From a virus: DNA of 49,194 nucleotides. The position numbers were made by a program, and so were the translations under genes. The stretch lies in IMG/VR virus record IMGVR_UViG_3300045957_000036, positions 1-49,194 of that record. One strand, written 5' to 3'. Below are positions 40,349 through 47,301 of the stretch, piece after piece (position 1 is the stretch's first letter; every line of letters starts with the position of its first letter). The notes beneath the pieces are model-generated. The model was not told the DNA's origin. It saw only the letters and a program-made list of their open reading frames with translations, and ran no database searches.

Positions 40349-40854
40349 GAGTCGTGCGCCCCCTCGGTCGTCAGGGACACGGAGGTGCCGGGCTGGACCC
40401 ACACGGTCAGCTCGGAGGAGTACGAGCACCCGGGGTCCTGGCGGGCCACGGCAGGCATCGGCCGGAACTCCCAGTCGGGCTCCAGATCGGAGCCGAGATG
40501 GTGGCCCACGGAGAACGACCACGAGCCGTTGTAGTGCGCCCAGACGCAGAACTTGCCATAGTCAGGCTGGTCGATCACCCACCCGCCGTACCGCAAGACC
40601 GACACCTCCCGGAGGTCCGTGGTGTTCGGGTCGTCGTCCGGGACGATCTGCTCGATCTGCTCGGCGTAGCCGTCGGGGACCCGCAGATAGATCAGGTCGT
40701 CCGAGGCCCCCGAGAACGAGATCGGGACCAGGCCGCTGGTCGGCGGCGGGGGGTGTGGCGCTTGATGGGGCATGGGTTCTCCTTCGCTGTCGAGCCCGGC
40801 CAGGGCGGCGCGGGCGGCTTGCATCCGCCGGTGGTACTCGGCGGTGGAGGTCAC
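40345..40854 (-). CDS. Hypothetical protein, 169 aa
   Basis: GTG 40854 coupled as GTGA. Pro-rich segment HQAPHPPPPTSG near 32, then LIYLRVPDGYAEQIEQIVP and FCVWAHYNGSWSFSVGHH. Unknown role; member of the operon begun near 41438. Confidence 0.55.
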   Translation of the reverse strand: MTSTAEYHRRMQAARAALAGLDSEGEPMPHQAPHPPPPTSGLVPISFSGASDDLIYLRVPDGYAEQIEQIVPDDDPNTTDLREVSVLRYGGWVIDQPDYGKFCVWAHYNGSWSFSVGHHLGSDLEPDWEFRPMPAVARQDPGCSYSSELTVWVQPGTSVSLTTEGAHDS

Positions 40855-41438
40855 GACCGGCGAGCGAGGCGCTCCTCGCGGGCGACCCGGTCGGCCTCGT
40901 CCTGGTCACGGATCACCTGCTCGGCGTCCCGCTGGATCTCCCGGATCCGCTCCGAGAAGCTCTCGATCGTCGCCTGGTCCCGCATCATCCGAATCGCTGA
41001 GGTCAGCGACGAGGCGGCCCGGTCGACGACGTTGCGGGCTTCGACCCGGGCGGCATCCTCGGCCCGGTCGAGCATGGTGGAGATCTCGTGGTCCACGACC
41101 CGGGCGTCGATCCAGTGCGCCGACGGGGTGTCGTACGAGGACCCGGACCCGATCTGGGGCATCTCGGACTTCCACTCGGACGCCCGGGAGAACCGCACCA
41201 GGTCAGGAGGATCGGTGTCACGGCGACGGATGTCGACCGTCACCTGGGTCTTCGTGGTCTTGGTGACCGGCAGGACCCGGCGGTTCCGGCCGCGGCCCGA
41301 GATGACCAGCACCTTGTCCCCGGCTTCGATGTCGTCGAGGCGGGTGCGGTACCGGTCGGGGTCGACGCCGTGCTCGGCGAGCCAGTCGGCCCGCATATCG
41401 TCGGTGATCCGCTCATCGGTGTCTCTTGAGAGGTACAT
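40851..41438 (-). CDS. Hypothetical protein with C-terminal coiled coil
   Basis: 195 aa starting MYLSRDTDERITDDM, GAAAGGA about 9 nt upstream. N-terminal small beta domain (AGDKVLVISGRGRNRR, VTKTTKTQVTVDI), then a long charged helix from about 115 to the end (ERIREIQRDAEQVIRDQ). A DNA- or nucleotide-related SH3-like N terminus is possible; unproven. Confidence 0.6.
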   Translation of the reverse strand: MYLSRDTDERITDDMRADWLAEHGVDPDRYRTRLDDIEAGDKVLVISGRGRNRRVLPVTKTTKTQVTVDIRRRDTDPPDLVRFSRASEWKSEMPQIGSGSSYDTPSAHWIDARVVDHEISTMLDRAEDAARVEARNVVDRAASSLTSAIRMMRDQATIESFSERIREIQRDAEQVIRDQDEADRVAREERLARRS

Positions 41439-41485
41439 CGGGATAGTTCCTTTCGTCGTGGTGGTGGTGGGGAGGTGATCGACCG

Positions 41486-41550
41486 GGCCCGGGGCGGGGG
41501 GAGGGGGCCGCCTGGCAACCACCACAGAAGCGGCGGCCGGGCCCCGGGCC
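41486..41550 (-). terminator. Nested hairpin between 41562 and 41438 genes
   Basis: Outer arms GGCCCGGGGC/GCCCCGGGCC (10 bp, 41486-41495 with 41541-41550) enclose inner arms GGCCGCC/GGCGGCC (41506-41512 with 41532-41538). Immediately follows the stop at 41562. Confidence 0.6.
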
Positions 41551-41561
41551 ACGGTCGAGAA

Positions 41562-41963
41562 CTAGTGGCCCTCGACCGAGTTGGTCTGCCCGGACATGGG
41601 CAGATGCTCGGACTTGGGCAGCAGACGGGGGCGGGGCGCTCCGGCCCAGCGGGCGGTCACGAAGTACGCCTCGGCCCGGTCCTTGGGGCCGCAGGGCTCC
41701 CAGACCTGAAGCCGGAAGGTCTTCTGGCCCTGGTAGGGGCGGTCGAGGTCGGGTTGGACGATGTCGTCCTGGCCCGGCCGGTCCTGGACCTGGATGGTCT
41801 CGTTGGTGAACTCCTGCACGGTCACCGACTTCCCGGACTTTGAGACCCTTTCGACTCGGTAGAACGTGGCGTTGGTCTGGTCGTAGCCCCAGTGGGCCAG
41901 GAACCAGTCGCCGGGCTCGATGTCGAAGCGGTGGCCGATGGACTGTTCTGTGGTGGTGGTCAT
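41562..41963 (-). CDS. Conserved mobile-element hypothetical protein
   Basis: 133 aa starting MTTTTEQSIGHRFDI. PGDWFLAHWGYDQTNATFYR followed by SKSGKSVTVQEF is a motif recurrent in small proteins of phages and plasmids (from memory, not searched). Leaderless: TACAGT -10 ends 6 nt before ATG 41963. Confidence 0.68.
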   Translation of the reverse strand: MTTTTEQSIGHRFDIEPGDWFLAHWGYDQTNATFYRVERVSKSGKSVTVQEFTNETIQVQDRPGQDDIVQPDLDRPYQGQKTFRLQVWEPCGPKDRAEAYFVTARWAGAPRPRLLPKSEHLPMSGQTNSVEGH

Positions 41964-41969
41964 GACGTT

Positions 41970-41999
41970 ACTGTAGCCTTTCGTCCTACGAGATGTCAA
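41970..41999 (-). promoter_or_regulatory. Leaderless promoter with GTAG-N9-CTAC repeat
   Basis: TTGACA (plus 41994-41999), 18-nt spacer, TACAGT (41970-41975), 6 nt to ATG 41963; repeat at 41973-41989. Confidence 0.75.
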
Positions 42000-42020
42000 C
42001 TTGTGATTACAAGACCCGGG

Positions 42021-42065
42021 GGCGGGGCCGCGGCCAACCGCCGCACGGACAACCGCGGCCCCGCC
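42021..42065 (-). terminator. Perfect 13-bp hairpin
   Basis: GGCGGGGCCGCGG (42021-42033) and CCGCGGCCCCGCC (42053-42065), 19-nt loop, between the stop at 42094 and the 41963 promoter. No U-tract. Confidence 0.65.
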
Positions 42066-42093
42066 AACGCAACCCCATCGGGGGGCAGCGCTC

Positions 42094-42330
42094 TCAAGCA
42101 GCGACGAACGGATCGTCGTGCCCGTAGTTCCCAGGGTGACCGCCCCGCCACACCACATCGGCGCGGTCGAAGATGCGGTCAGCGTGCTCCAGGCCGAACA
42201 AGGCCACGGTGCAGTTCCAGCTGATCCGGCCGACCTTCCGGCCAGGCGAGTCAGCGGTCTCGACGACCACCTGGTAGCCGTCGGGGAAGGTGTGGACAGC
42301 CACGTCCCGCTCGATGTCGACGATGGTCAC
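42094..42330 (-). CDS. Hypothetical protein
   Basis: 78 aa; GTG 42330 coupled as GTGA. TIVDIERDVAVHTFPDGYQ, then ISWNCTVALFGLEHADRIF. Unknown function. Confidence 0.58.
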   Translation of the reverse strand: MTIVDIERDVAVHTFPDGYQVVVETADSPGRKVGRISWNCTVALFGLEHADRIFDRADVVWRGGHPGNYGHDDPFVAA

Positions 42331-42614
42331 GACATCCGCCCGATCTCGGGGAGGGCAGTGCCACCGTCGAGCAGGTTGCTGGCGATCCGGTACTGGCACC
42401 CGGTGAACTCCATCGAGCAGCGGGTGATGAACCAGACCCACGGGTGGTCCTCGCGTTGGGTGTCGATGAACCGCTCACGGAGCCTCGCTTCGGAGTGCTC
42501 GGTGAAGACCATCATGGTGTCGCCGTCGGTGTTCTGGAAGTGGACCTCGAACCATTCGGCGGGGATCTCGGTGAGGTTCTTGTTGCTGTTGTTGACGGTG
42601 GTGGTGGTTGCCAT
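42327..42614 (-). CDS. Hypothetical protein
   Basis: 95 aa starting MATTTTVNNSNKNLTE. EWFEVHFQNTDGDTMMVFTE and WVWFITRCSMEFTGC. ATG 6 nt from TACGTT, leaderless. First of a two-gene operon. Confidence 0.6.
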   Translation of the reverse strand: MATTTTVNNSNKNLTEIPAEWFEVHFQNTDGDTMMVFTEHSEARLRERFIDTQREDHPWVWFITRCSMEFTGCQYRIASNLLDGGTALPEIGRMS

Positions 42615-42620
42615 GCCGAC

Positions 42621-42648
42621 AACGTAGCACCTTGAACTACGGTGTCAA
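42621..42648 (-). promoter_or_regulatory. Leaderless promoter with GTAG-N9-CTAC repeat
   Basis: TTGACA (plus 42643-42648), 16-nt spacer, TACGTT (42621-42626), 6 nt to ATG 42614; repeat at 42624-42640. GTCCCCA just upstream of the -35 overlaps the stop region of the preceding gene. Confidence 0.75.
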
Positions 42649-42658
42649 CAGTTGGGGA

Positions 42659-43051
42659 CTAGATTCCCATGGCCTTGGCCACGAACGCCGGAGGCTCGAT
42701 CCGAGTACCGATCGTCTCCAGGGCCGGGTCGTCAGAATCCAGGTCCCACGGGTAGCACTCCGGCGACAGAGGCAGGATCACGACCTGAGCGAACTCGGGC
42801 CACCAGTCCATCCGCTGCCACCGCATCGGGTCAGGGTCCACGCCGACCTGCCGAAGCCACGCCTGCACTTCGGCCTGCGCTCGACGCCCGATCAGCCGCC
42901 AGTTGTCGCAGTCGACCGAGTACCACGGGTCCCCGAGCCCGAGCGTCTCACCGCCCTCAGACGCATCCGAGGGGCCAGCACCAATCACGACCGACGCTGC
43001 AGCTGCAGCAGCGCCTAGAGGGCCAGCACGAAGGAATCCACGGCGATCCAT
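42659..43051 (-). CDS. Tat-signal exported protein of unknown function
   Basis: 130 aa. The N terminus MDRRGFLRAGPLGAAAAA is a twin-arginine (Tat) signal (RRGFL), then a hydrophobic Ala/Val stretch, and a plausible cleavage near PSDASEG (about 28-33). The mature part has Cys in DCDNWR, two Trp/Arg-rich helices (RWQRMDWWPEFAQVV) and PLSPECYPWDL. Sits 10 nt after the large terminase stop. Export of a small protein from the terminase operon is unusual. Function unknown. Confidence 0.68.
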   Translation of the reverse strand: MDRRGFLRAGPLGAAAAAASVVIGAGPSDASEGGETLGLGDPWYSVDCDNWRLIGRRAQAEVQAWLRQVGVDPDPMRWQRMDWWPEFAQVVILPLSPECYPWDLDSDDPALETIGTRIEPPAFVAKAMGI

Positions 43052-43061
43052 GGTGACGAAG

Positions 43062-44699
43062 CTACCCGACCTGCCGGGACGCAGCCGAACGAGCCCTCGA
43101 TCGGCGCTTCGGGGCCAGGATCAGCTGGTTGAACGCCAGAGACCCGGCGTCGACCTGATCGTCATGCGAAGCGGCGCCCTCGACGTCGAACTGGGCGTGC
43201 TCCCTCACGAACGCAGCGTTCCAATCGGCCCGCACCAGGTGGATCTGGCCACGCTGCTGCGCCGCGGCGTACGCCTCGGCCCGGTACGTCTTCGAGCCCT
43301 TCGGGGGGACCAGGTCGTGCGGGTGCCCGGCGAGGATCTCCCGCTGCCACCGTCGCCGCCACGCCTTCCCAGCCGCCCCCGGCTGGTCCTCGATCGCTTG
43401 CCGGAGGAACGGGCCCCCGAAGTCCTCGCCGTCCTCGTCGGCCGTGTCGGAGACCGTCTGCTCGACCTTCGCTGAGCCCCACTGGCCGCGGCGGACATCG
43501 ATGATGAACAGGTCGCCGGTGGTGCGGGACTGGGCCATCAGGACGCCGACGGTGTAGTCGCCGCCGTCCTCGGTGGCGGCCAGGTCCCAACCGCGGCGCA
43601 GGATCAGATCCGAGGGGAGCTGGTGACGGTCGATGTACTTCCACATCTCCCGCCGGAACATCGTCCCCTCGATGCTGTCGGTGTCGTGCTGCTTCTCCGA
43701 CAGGAACGCCGCGAGGCCCTCGTCGAGGAGCTGCTGGTTCGACACCTCGATCCCGAGCACATCCGGCCACGTCGGCGTCCCGGACACGATCCGGTGGCGG
43801 GTCAGGCCCTGCTCGTCCTCGTACGTCTCGGTGACCAGGTCTTCGATCTGGGGGATGGGGCCGACCATGAGCCGGTCGCCGAGGAAGTCGGCCCGCCCGT
43901 CGAGCATCCTGGCCATGATCGAATCCGAGTGGATCTTGTTCTGGATGTAGAAGATCACGGCGTTGGTCGCCGCGGCGGGGATGATCGACCTCGTGAGCAC
44001 ATCGATCCGCTTCTGAGTCATGTACGGGGTGTCGACGTACTCCTCGATGTCGTCCAGGACGATGATCCCGGGCCGCATCTCGTCGACCTTCACGCCACGC
44101 ATCCCCTGGTCCATCCCGAACGCATCGAGCGTGAAATCGGAGTTGGTGCGGATCCTGGAGCGGCGCCAGTCCCGCTTCGTGCCGGTGCCGGTCTCGTACA
44201 TCTGCGAGACCTCCGGGTAGATCGACCCCACGGCGTTCGAGACGAGCAGCTCCCCGACCGCGGCGACCTTGTCCTCCACCGCCGACTGGGCCAGGCCCAC
44301 GTAGATCCCGTAGTTCCGCATCCGGTAGCACGCCAGATACAGCAGGGCCAGCTGCACCGAGGTGGTCTTCCCGCCGCCACGAGGCCAGCACGCAACCAGC
44401 GGCCTCGGGCGCTTCTCGTCGAGGCGGACGAGCCAGTTCCAGAACTGCCGCTGGTACGTCGAGAACCCCGACACGTACCCGGGGGCCAGGGACTGGAGCC
44501 ACAGCTCCCACCAGCCGACCTCGCCCATCACGTAGACCAGGTCGCACTCCTCAGCGTCCCGGTTCGGGCCCGACGGCATCGCGAAGACCCGCTCGGCCTG
44601 GTCGAGGATGGCCATGGCCAGCTCGGACTCCAGGTCGACCGTCCCATCCTCCAGACGAGGGACGAGGACCCGATCAGGAGGGGCTTCGAGGAGCGTCAC
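43062..44699 (-). CDS. Large terminase subunit
   Basis: 545 aa, GTG 44699, 2 nt after the small terminase stop. Walker A WPRGGGKTT (106-113); Walker B IIVLDDIEEY (about 212-221); C-terminal nuclease part with RGWDLAATEDGGDYTVG and ASHDDQVDAGSLAFNQL, the late Asp motif. A two-domain packaging motor and nuclease for phage DNA. Length is in the normal range. The portal it docks on is encoded 28 kb away. Confidence 0.92.
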   Translation of the reverse strand: MTLLEAPPDRVLVPRLEDGTVDLESELAMAILDQAERVFAMPSGPNRDAEECDLVYVMGEVGWWELWLQSLAPGYVSGFSTYQRQFWNWLVRLDEKRPRPLVACWPRGGGKTTSVQLALLYLACYRMRNYGIYVGLAQSAVEDKVAAVGELLVSNAVGSIYPEVSQMYETGTGTKRDWRRSRIRTNSDFTLDAFGMDQGMRGVKVDEMRPGIIVLDDIEEYVDTPYMTQKRIDVLTRSIIPAAATNAVIFYIQNKIHSDSIMARMLDGRADFLGDRLMVGPIPQIEDLVTETYEDEQGLTRHRIVSGTPTWPDVLGIEVSNQQLLDEGLAAFLSEKQHDTDSIEGTMFRREMWKYIDRHQLPSDLILRRGWDLAATEDGGDYTVGVLMAQSRTTGDLFIIDVRRGQWGSAKVEQTVSDTADEDGEDFGGPFLRQAIEDQPGAAGKAWRRRWQREILAGHPHDLVPPKGSKTYRAEAYAAAQQRGQIHLVRADWNAAFVREHAQFDVEGAASHDDQVDAGSLAFNQLILAPKRRSRARSAASRQVG

Positions 44700-44701
44700 G
44701 G

Positions 44702-45223
44702 TCAGTTCTGCGAGGCTTTCTCACGCCGAGCGCCGAGAAGCGGGCCGAGGGCCGTCTCGACCCCGGTCACCGACGTCCGCATCGGGCCACCGCCAGGGCC
44801 GGAGTGCTCCAGCCGCTGAGCAGCCGGACGGAAGTTCTCCGGGTCGATCATCTCCAACAACCGGGCCGCGGCCCGCCAGTCGTCCCTCGCGGCGCCACGC
44901 ATCAACGTCATCAGCTCCACCACCGAGTTGCTCCTCGCGCGCGTGAATGCCTGCACGAAATGCACGTACATGCGGTGGTTCTTGGGGACTTGTTTCATGT
45001 CGAATGGGTCGGCGTCTGGTTGTTGGTCGAGGTAGTGGCGTCCGCGGGAGAGCCAGTTGGCGAGTGCCCGGTCGGAGACGCCTGCGTATCCGGCGGCGTG
45101 GGTTTGGAAGTTCCCGATGCGGAGGGCGTCGAGGATCTTGGCGCCTTTGCTGCCTTCGGCCCATTCTCCGGTCTTGGGGTTGTAGCCGTCCGCCAGGTCG
45201 GGTCGTCGTCCTCGGGTGGCCAT
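44702..45223 (-). CDS. Small terminase subunit
   Basis: 173 aa starting MATRGRRPDLADG, with GGAG about 5 nt upstream of ATG 45223. Residues 20-60 form an HTH: SKGAKILDALRIGNFQTHAA, then AGVSDRALANWLSRGR. This recognises the pac/cos site in related systems. The central HFVQAFTRARSNSVVEL suggests the oligomerisation helix. A change in synonymous codon use (CAA, CCA, AAA, CGC early; CAG, CGG later) occurs near 44,945 within the gene. Confidence 0.8.
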   Translation of the reverse strand: MATRGRRPDLADGYNPKTGEWAEGSKGAKILDALRIGNFQTHAAGYAGVSDRALANWLSRGRHYLDQQPDADPFDMKQVPKNHRMYVHFVQAFTRARSNSVVELMTLMRGAARDDWRAAARLLEMIDPENFRPAAQRLEHSGPGGGPMRTSVTGVETALGPLLGARREKASQN

Positions 45224-45256
45224 GGTGCTCCTGTCGGGGTGTCGGGGTGTGTCGTC

Positions 45257-45269
45257 TATCGTGCCACGC
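45257..45269 (+). promoter_or_regulatory. Candidate -10 for PIG-L gene, leaderless
   Basis: TATCGT at 45257-45262, then 7 nt to GTG 45270. Located 46 nt from the oppositely oriented small terminase start; no clear -35. Confidence 0.45.
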
Positions 45270-45947
45270 GTGATTTGCGATTCGTTGATGGTGCTGGCCC
45301 CGCATTGTGATGATGAGACGATCGGGTGTGGCGGGCTGATCGCTCGGGTGTTGCGTGAGGGGGGCAGGGCGACGGTAGCTGTGCTGCGGGACGAGGGGCC
45401 GGTGAGGTGGGCTGAGATGGACGCCGCGGCCGGTGTGTACCGGCGGTCGGGTGGGGTGTTCCACGTTGAGCGTGCGGTGGTCCCGGAGTTGCAGGTCACC
45501 CTGTCGGACTGGTTGAACAGCTACCGGACGGATCTGCTGGTGAAGATCATCGAGGGGTTCCTGGAGCGGGACCGGCCGGAGTTGGTGGTCATCCCGTCCC
45601 CGGCCGAGACGCACCAGGAGCACAAGGCGGTCTACGAGGCGGCGATGATCGCGATGCGCCCGTCGGGTGGGACGGACAGGTGGCGGCCACCGAGGATCGT
45701 GACGTTCGAGCACCTCGCCGACGCCTGGCGCAGGACGACTCCGGTGGTTCCGGCGTCGTGGTACGTCGAGCTGAAGCTCCCCGACATCGTGATCCAGGGG
45801 GAAGCGATGGCAGCCCACGAGTCGCAGGTTCGGCCACCGCCCTCAGAGCGGTCCTTGGAGGCACTCCAGAACCTGGCCAAGGTCAGAGGGGCCGAGGCCG
45901 GGGTGGAGTGGGCAGAGGCGTTCGCTGTGCTCCGGTGGCTGTCGTGA
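45270..45947 (+). CDS. PIG-L family (N-acetyl-sugar) deacetylase
   Basis: 225 aa from GTG 45270 (ATG 45288 is an alternative). The family motif is APHCDDETIGCGGL (10-23; His12, Asp14/15 zinc and catalytic residues) with the second metal motif ETHQEHKAVYEA at about 113-124. PIG-L enzymes deacetylate N-acetylglucosamine-type sugars or related amides. Coupled (GTGA) to the WbqC-like gene. Together with the nearby glycosyltransferase this suggests amino-sugar chemistry; the target (DNA base or a surface glycan) is unknown. Confidence 0.82.
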   Translation: MICDSLMVLAPHCDDETIGCGGLIARVLREGGRATVAVLRDEGPVRWAEMDAAAGVYRRSGGVFHVERAVVPELQVTLSDWLNSYRTDLLVKIIEGFLERDRPELVVIPSPAETHQEHKAVYEAAMIAMRPSGGTDRWRPPRIVTFEHLADAWRRTTPVVPASWYVELKLPDIVIQGEAMAAHESQVRPPPSERSLEALQNLAKVRGAEAGVEWAEAFAVLRWLS

Positions 45948-46615
45948 CCACCGTCTGCGTGGTCCAACCGAGGATCCTGCCGCCCCTGTACTTCCTGAGG
46001 CGGATGGTCGACGCCGACATCACGGTGTTCCTGACGACCGCCCAGTACACGAGGAAGTCGAAGGGCCCGGACGGGAGAGCCGAGTTCACCGGGCAGTCCC
46101 ACTTCCGGATGACGAACGAGTGGGTCGGGGTGCCTCTGTTTGGGCCGCGGCGGGCCCCGCTCGACCAGGTGAAGGTGTCCAGGGAACCGCAGGCCCTCGG
46201 GAAGCTGGAGATGGCGGTCCGACCGATGGACGAGCACGCCCAGTGGTTCATGGGTCACGTCCGCCGGGCCGGGACCCTGGCCCAGCTCGGAGTCGCTCAC
46301 CTTCAGGATCTGAACGACCAGCTCGGCCTGGGGCTGGTCATGGCGACCGACCGGGAGATCGGGGTCACCGCAGACCAGCACGAAGGCACCGACTGGATGC
46401 TGGCCATCGCGAAGGCCGTCGGAGCGACCGTCTACTCGGCAGGCGGGTCCGCGGTCATCCACTACCTCGATCCCCTGAAGTTCGAGGACGCAGGAGTCAG
46501 AGTCGAGATCCAACGCTGGGACGAGCAGACAGCCCCGACCGTTGCTGTGCCGGGGCTGTCCGTGTTCGAGTGGATGAGGTGGGCGCCGCTCGATCTCGCC
46601 GAGCGGCTCGCCTAG
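45944..46615 (+). CDS. WbqC-like family protein
   Basis: 223 aa; GTG 45944 overlaps the PIG-L stop. CVVQPRILPPLYFLRRMVDAD and TTAQYTRKS match the WbqC N-terminal block, and ADQHEGTDWMLAIAKAVGATVY plus IHYLDPLKFEDAGVRVEIQRW the C-terminal part. WbqC members occur in O-antigen and sugar-modification clusters; their reaction is poorly defined. Converges on the next gene, sharing a 4-nt CTAG stop overlap. Confidence 0.75.
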   Translation: MTTVCVVQPRILPPLYFLRRMVDADITVFLTTAQYTRKSKGPDGRAEFTGQSHFRMTNEWVGVPLFGPRRAPLDQVKVSREPQALGKLEMAVRPMDEHAQWFMGHVRRAGTLAQLGVAHLQDLNDQLGLGLVMATDREIGVTADQHEGTDWMLAIAKAVGATVYSAGGSAVIHYLDPLKFEDAGVRVEIQRWDEQTAPTVAVPGLSVFEWMRWAPLDLAERLA

Positions 46616-47229
46616 CAGATCGTGCCCTGCAAGCCCTGGGCCACGGCCTCCTTGCCCTGCAGCTTCGCCGTGTCCTCCGAGTAGCCCCGCATCACGATCT
46701 CCAGGTACGGGTTCGGGATGTCAGCCTCGTTCTCCAGCTTGCACGCCTCCTCGAACCAGTGATCGATCCCCCGACCCATCCGGCGGCCCTCGGCGGTGTG
46801 CATGTCGAGGCAGTAGTCCGGGACCTCCGGGTCGAGCAGGTCGGTCTGCGCGTAGGTCGCCCAGATCGCATCGTCGATCACCCTGGACTTGGGGCAGTGG
46901 ACGAGCATGTGGACGGCGTGGATCAGCATGAGCCGCTCGGGGTGGTTCGGGTTGTTCTTGGCCTTCTGCTCCTGCCAGGTGTCGTACAGGGCCCGGATGT
47001 CGCCGACGAACCCGGGAGGGGCGGCCGGGCCGATGTCCTCGGAGACGATCACGAGGATCCGGCCCCACAGGTACTTGCCCTGCCCTGACTGGTCCAGCTC
47101 GACCGCATGGGTCAAGGCGAGATCGAGGTTCCCTCGGCGGACGGCCTTCTGGAAGATGCTGGTGGACTTCCCGACCGTCGAGCCCCTGAGGGTCGGCTGG
47201 CCGAAGAAGGGATATTTGGCGTTTGTCAT
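46612..47229 (-). CDS. Stand-alone MgsA/WHIP C-terminal-like domain
   Basis: 205 aa starting MTNAKYPFFGQPTLRG. TSIFQKAVRRGNLDLALTHA, YLWGRILVIVSEDIG (about 53-67) and LIHAVHMLVHCPKSRVIDDA resemble the clamp-loader-type C-terminal domain of MgsA (RarA/WHIP) proteins, but no AAA ATPase domain is encoded. It may modulate host fork-repair or replication complexes; this is inference from similarity by eye. Leaderless: 7 nt from a TACGTT -10. Confidence 0.58.
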   Translation of the reverse strand: MTNAKYPFFGQPTLRGSTVGKSTSIFQKAVRRGNLDLALTHAVELDQSGQGKYLWGRILVIVSEDIGPAAPPGFVGDIRALYDTWQEQKAKNNPNHPERLMLIHAVHMLVHCPKSRVIDDAIWATYAQTDLLDPEVPDYCLDMHTAEGRRMGRGIDHWFEEACKLENEADIPNPYLEIVMRGYSEDTAKLQGKEAVAQGLQGTIC

Positions 47230-47236
47230 ACCGACG

Positions 47237-47256
47237 AACGTAGCATCCTGTGCCAC
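47237..47256 (-). promoter_or_regulatory. Leaderless promoter with GTRG-N9-CTAC repeat, no TTGACA
   Basis: -10 TACGTT (plus 47237-47242), 7 nt to ATG 47229; repeat GTGG-N9-CTAC at 47240-47256. No -35 match. Divergent from the 47288 promoter. Confidence 0.6.
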
Positions 47257-47287
47257 GGCTGGGGCGGGTGAGTCCCACAATTTTCGC

Positions 47288-47301
47288 TACCGTCCCCCAT
47301 C
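47288..47301 (+). promoter_or_regulatory. Candidate -10 for ParB-like gene, leaderless
   Basis: TACCGT at 47288-47293, preceded by GC as in the other -10 boxes, then 8 nt to ATG 47302. No GTRG arm at the usual distance. Confidence 0.45.

Noticed and set aside
7602-42648. L5-type stoperators (GGTGGMTGTCAAG) suggested by repeated TGTCAAC strings
   Set aside because: The shared TGTCAA is just the complement of the -35 TTGACA; flanking bases do not match the stoperator and copies occur only at promoters.
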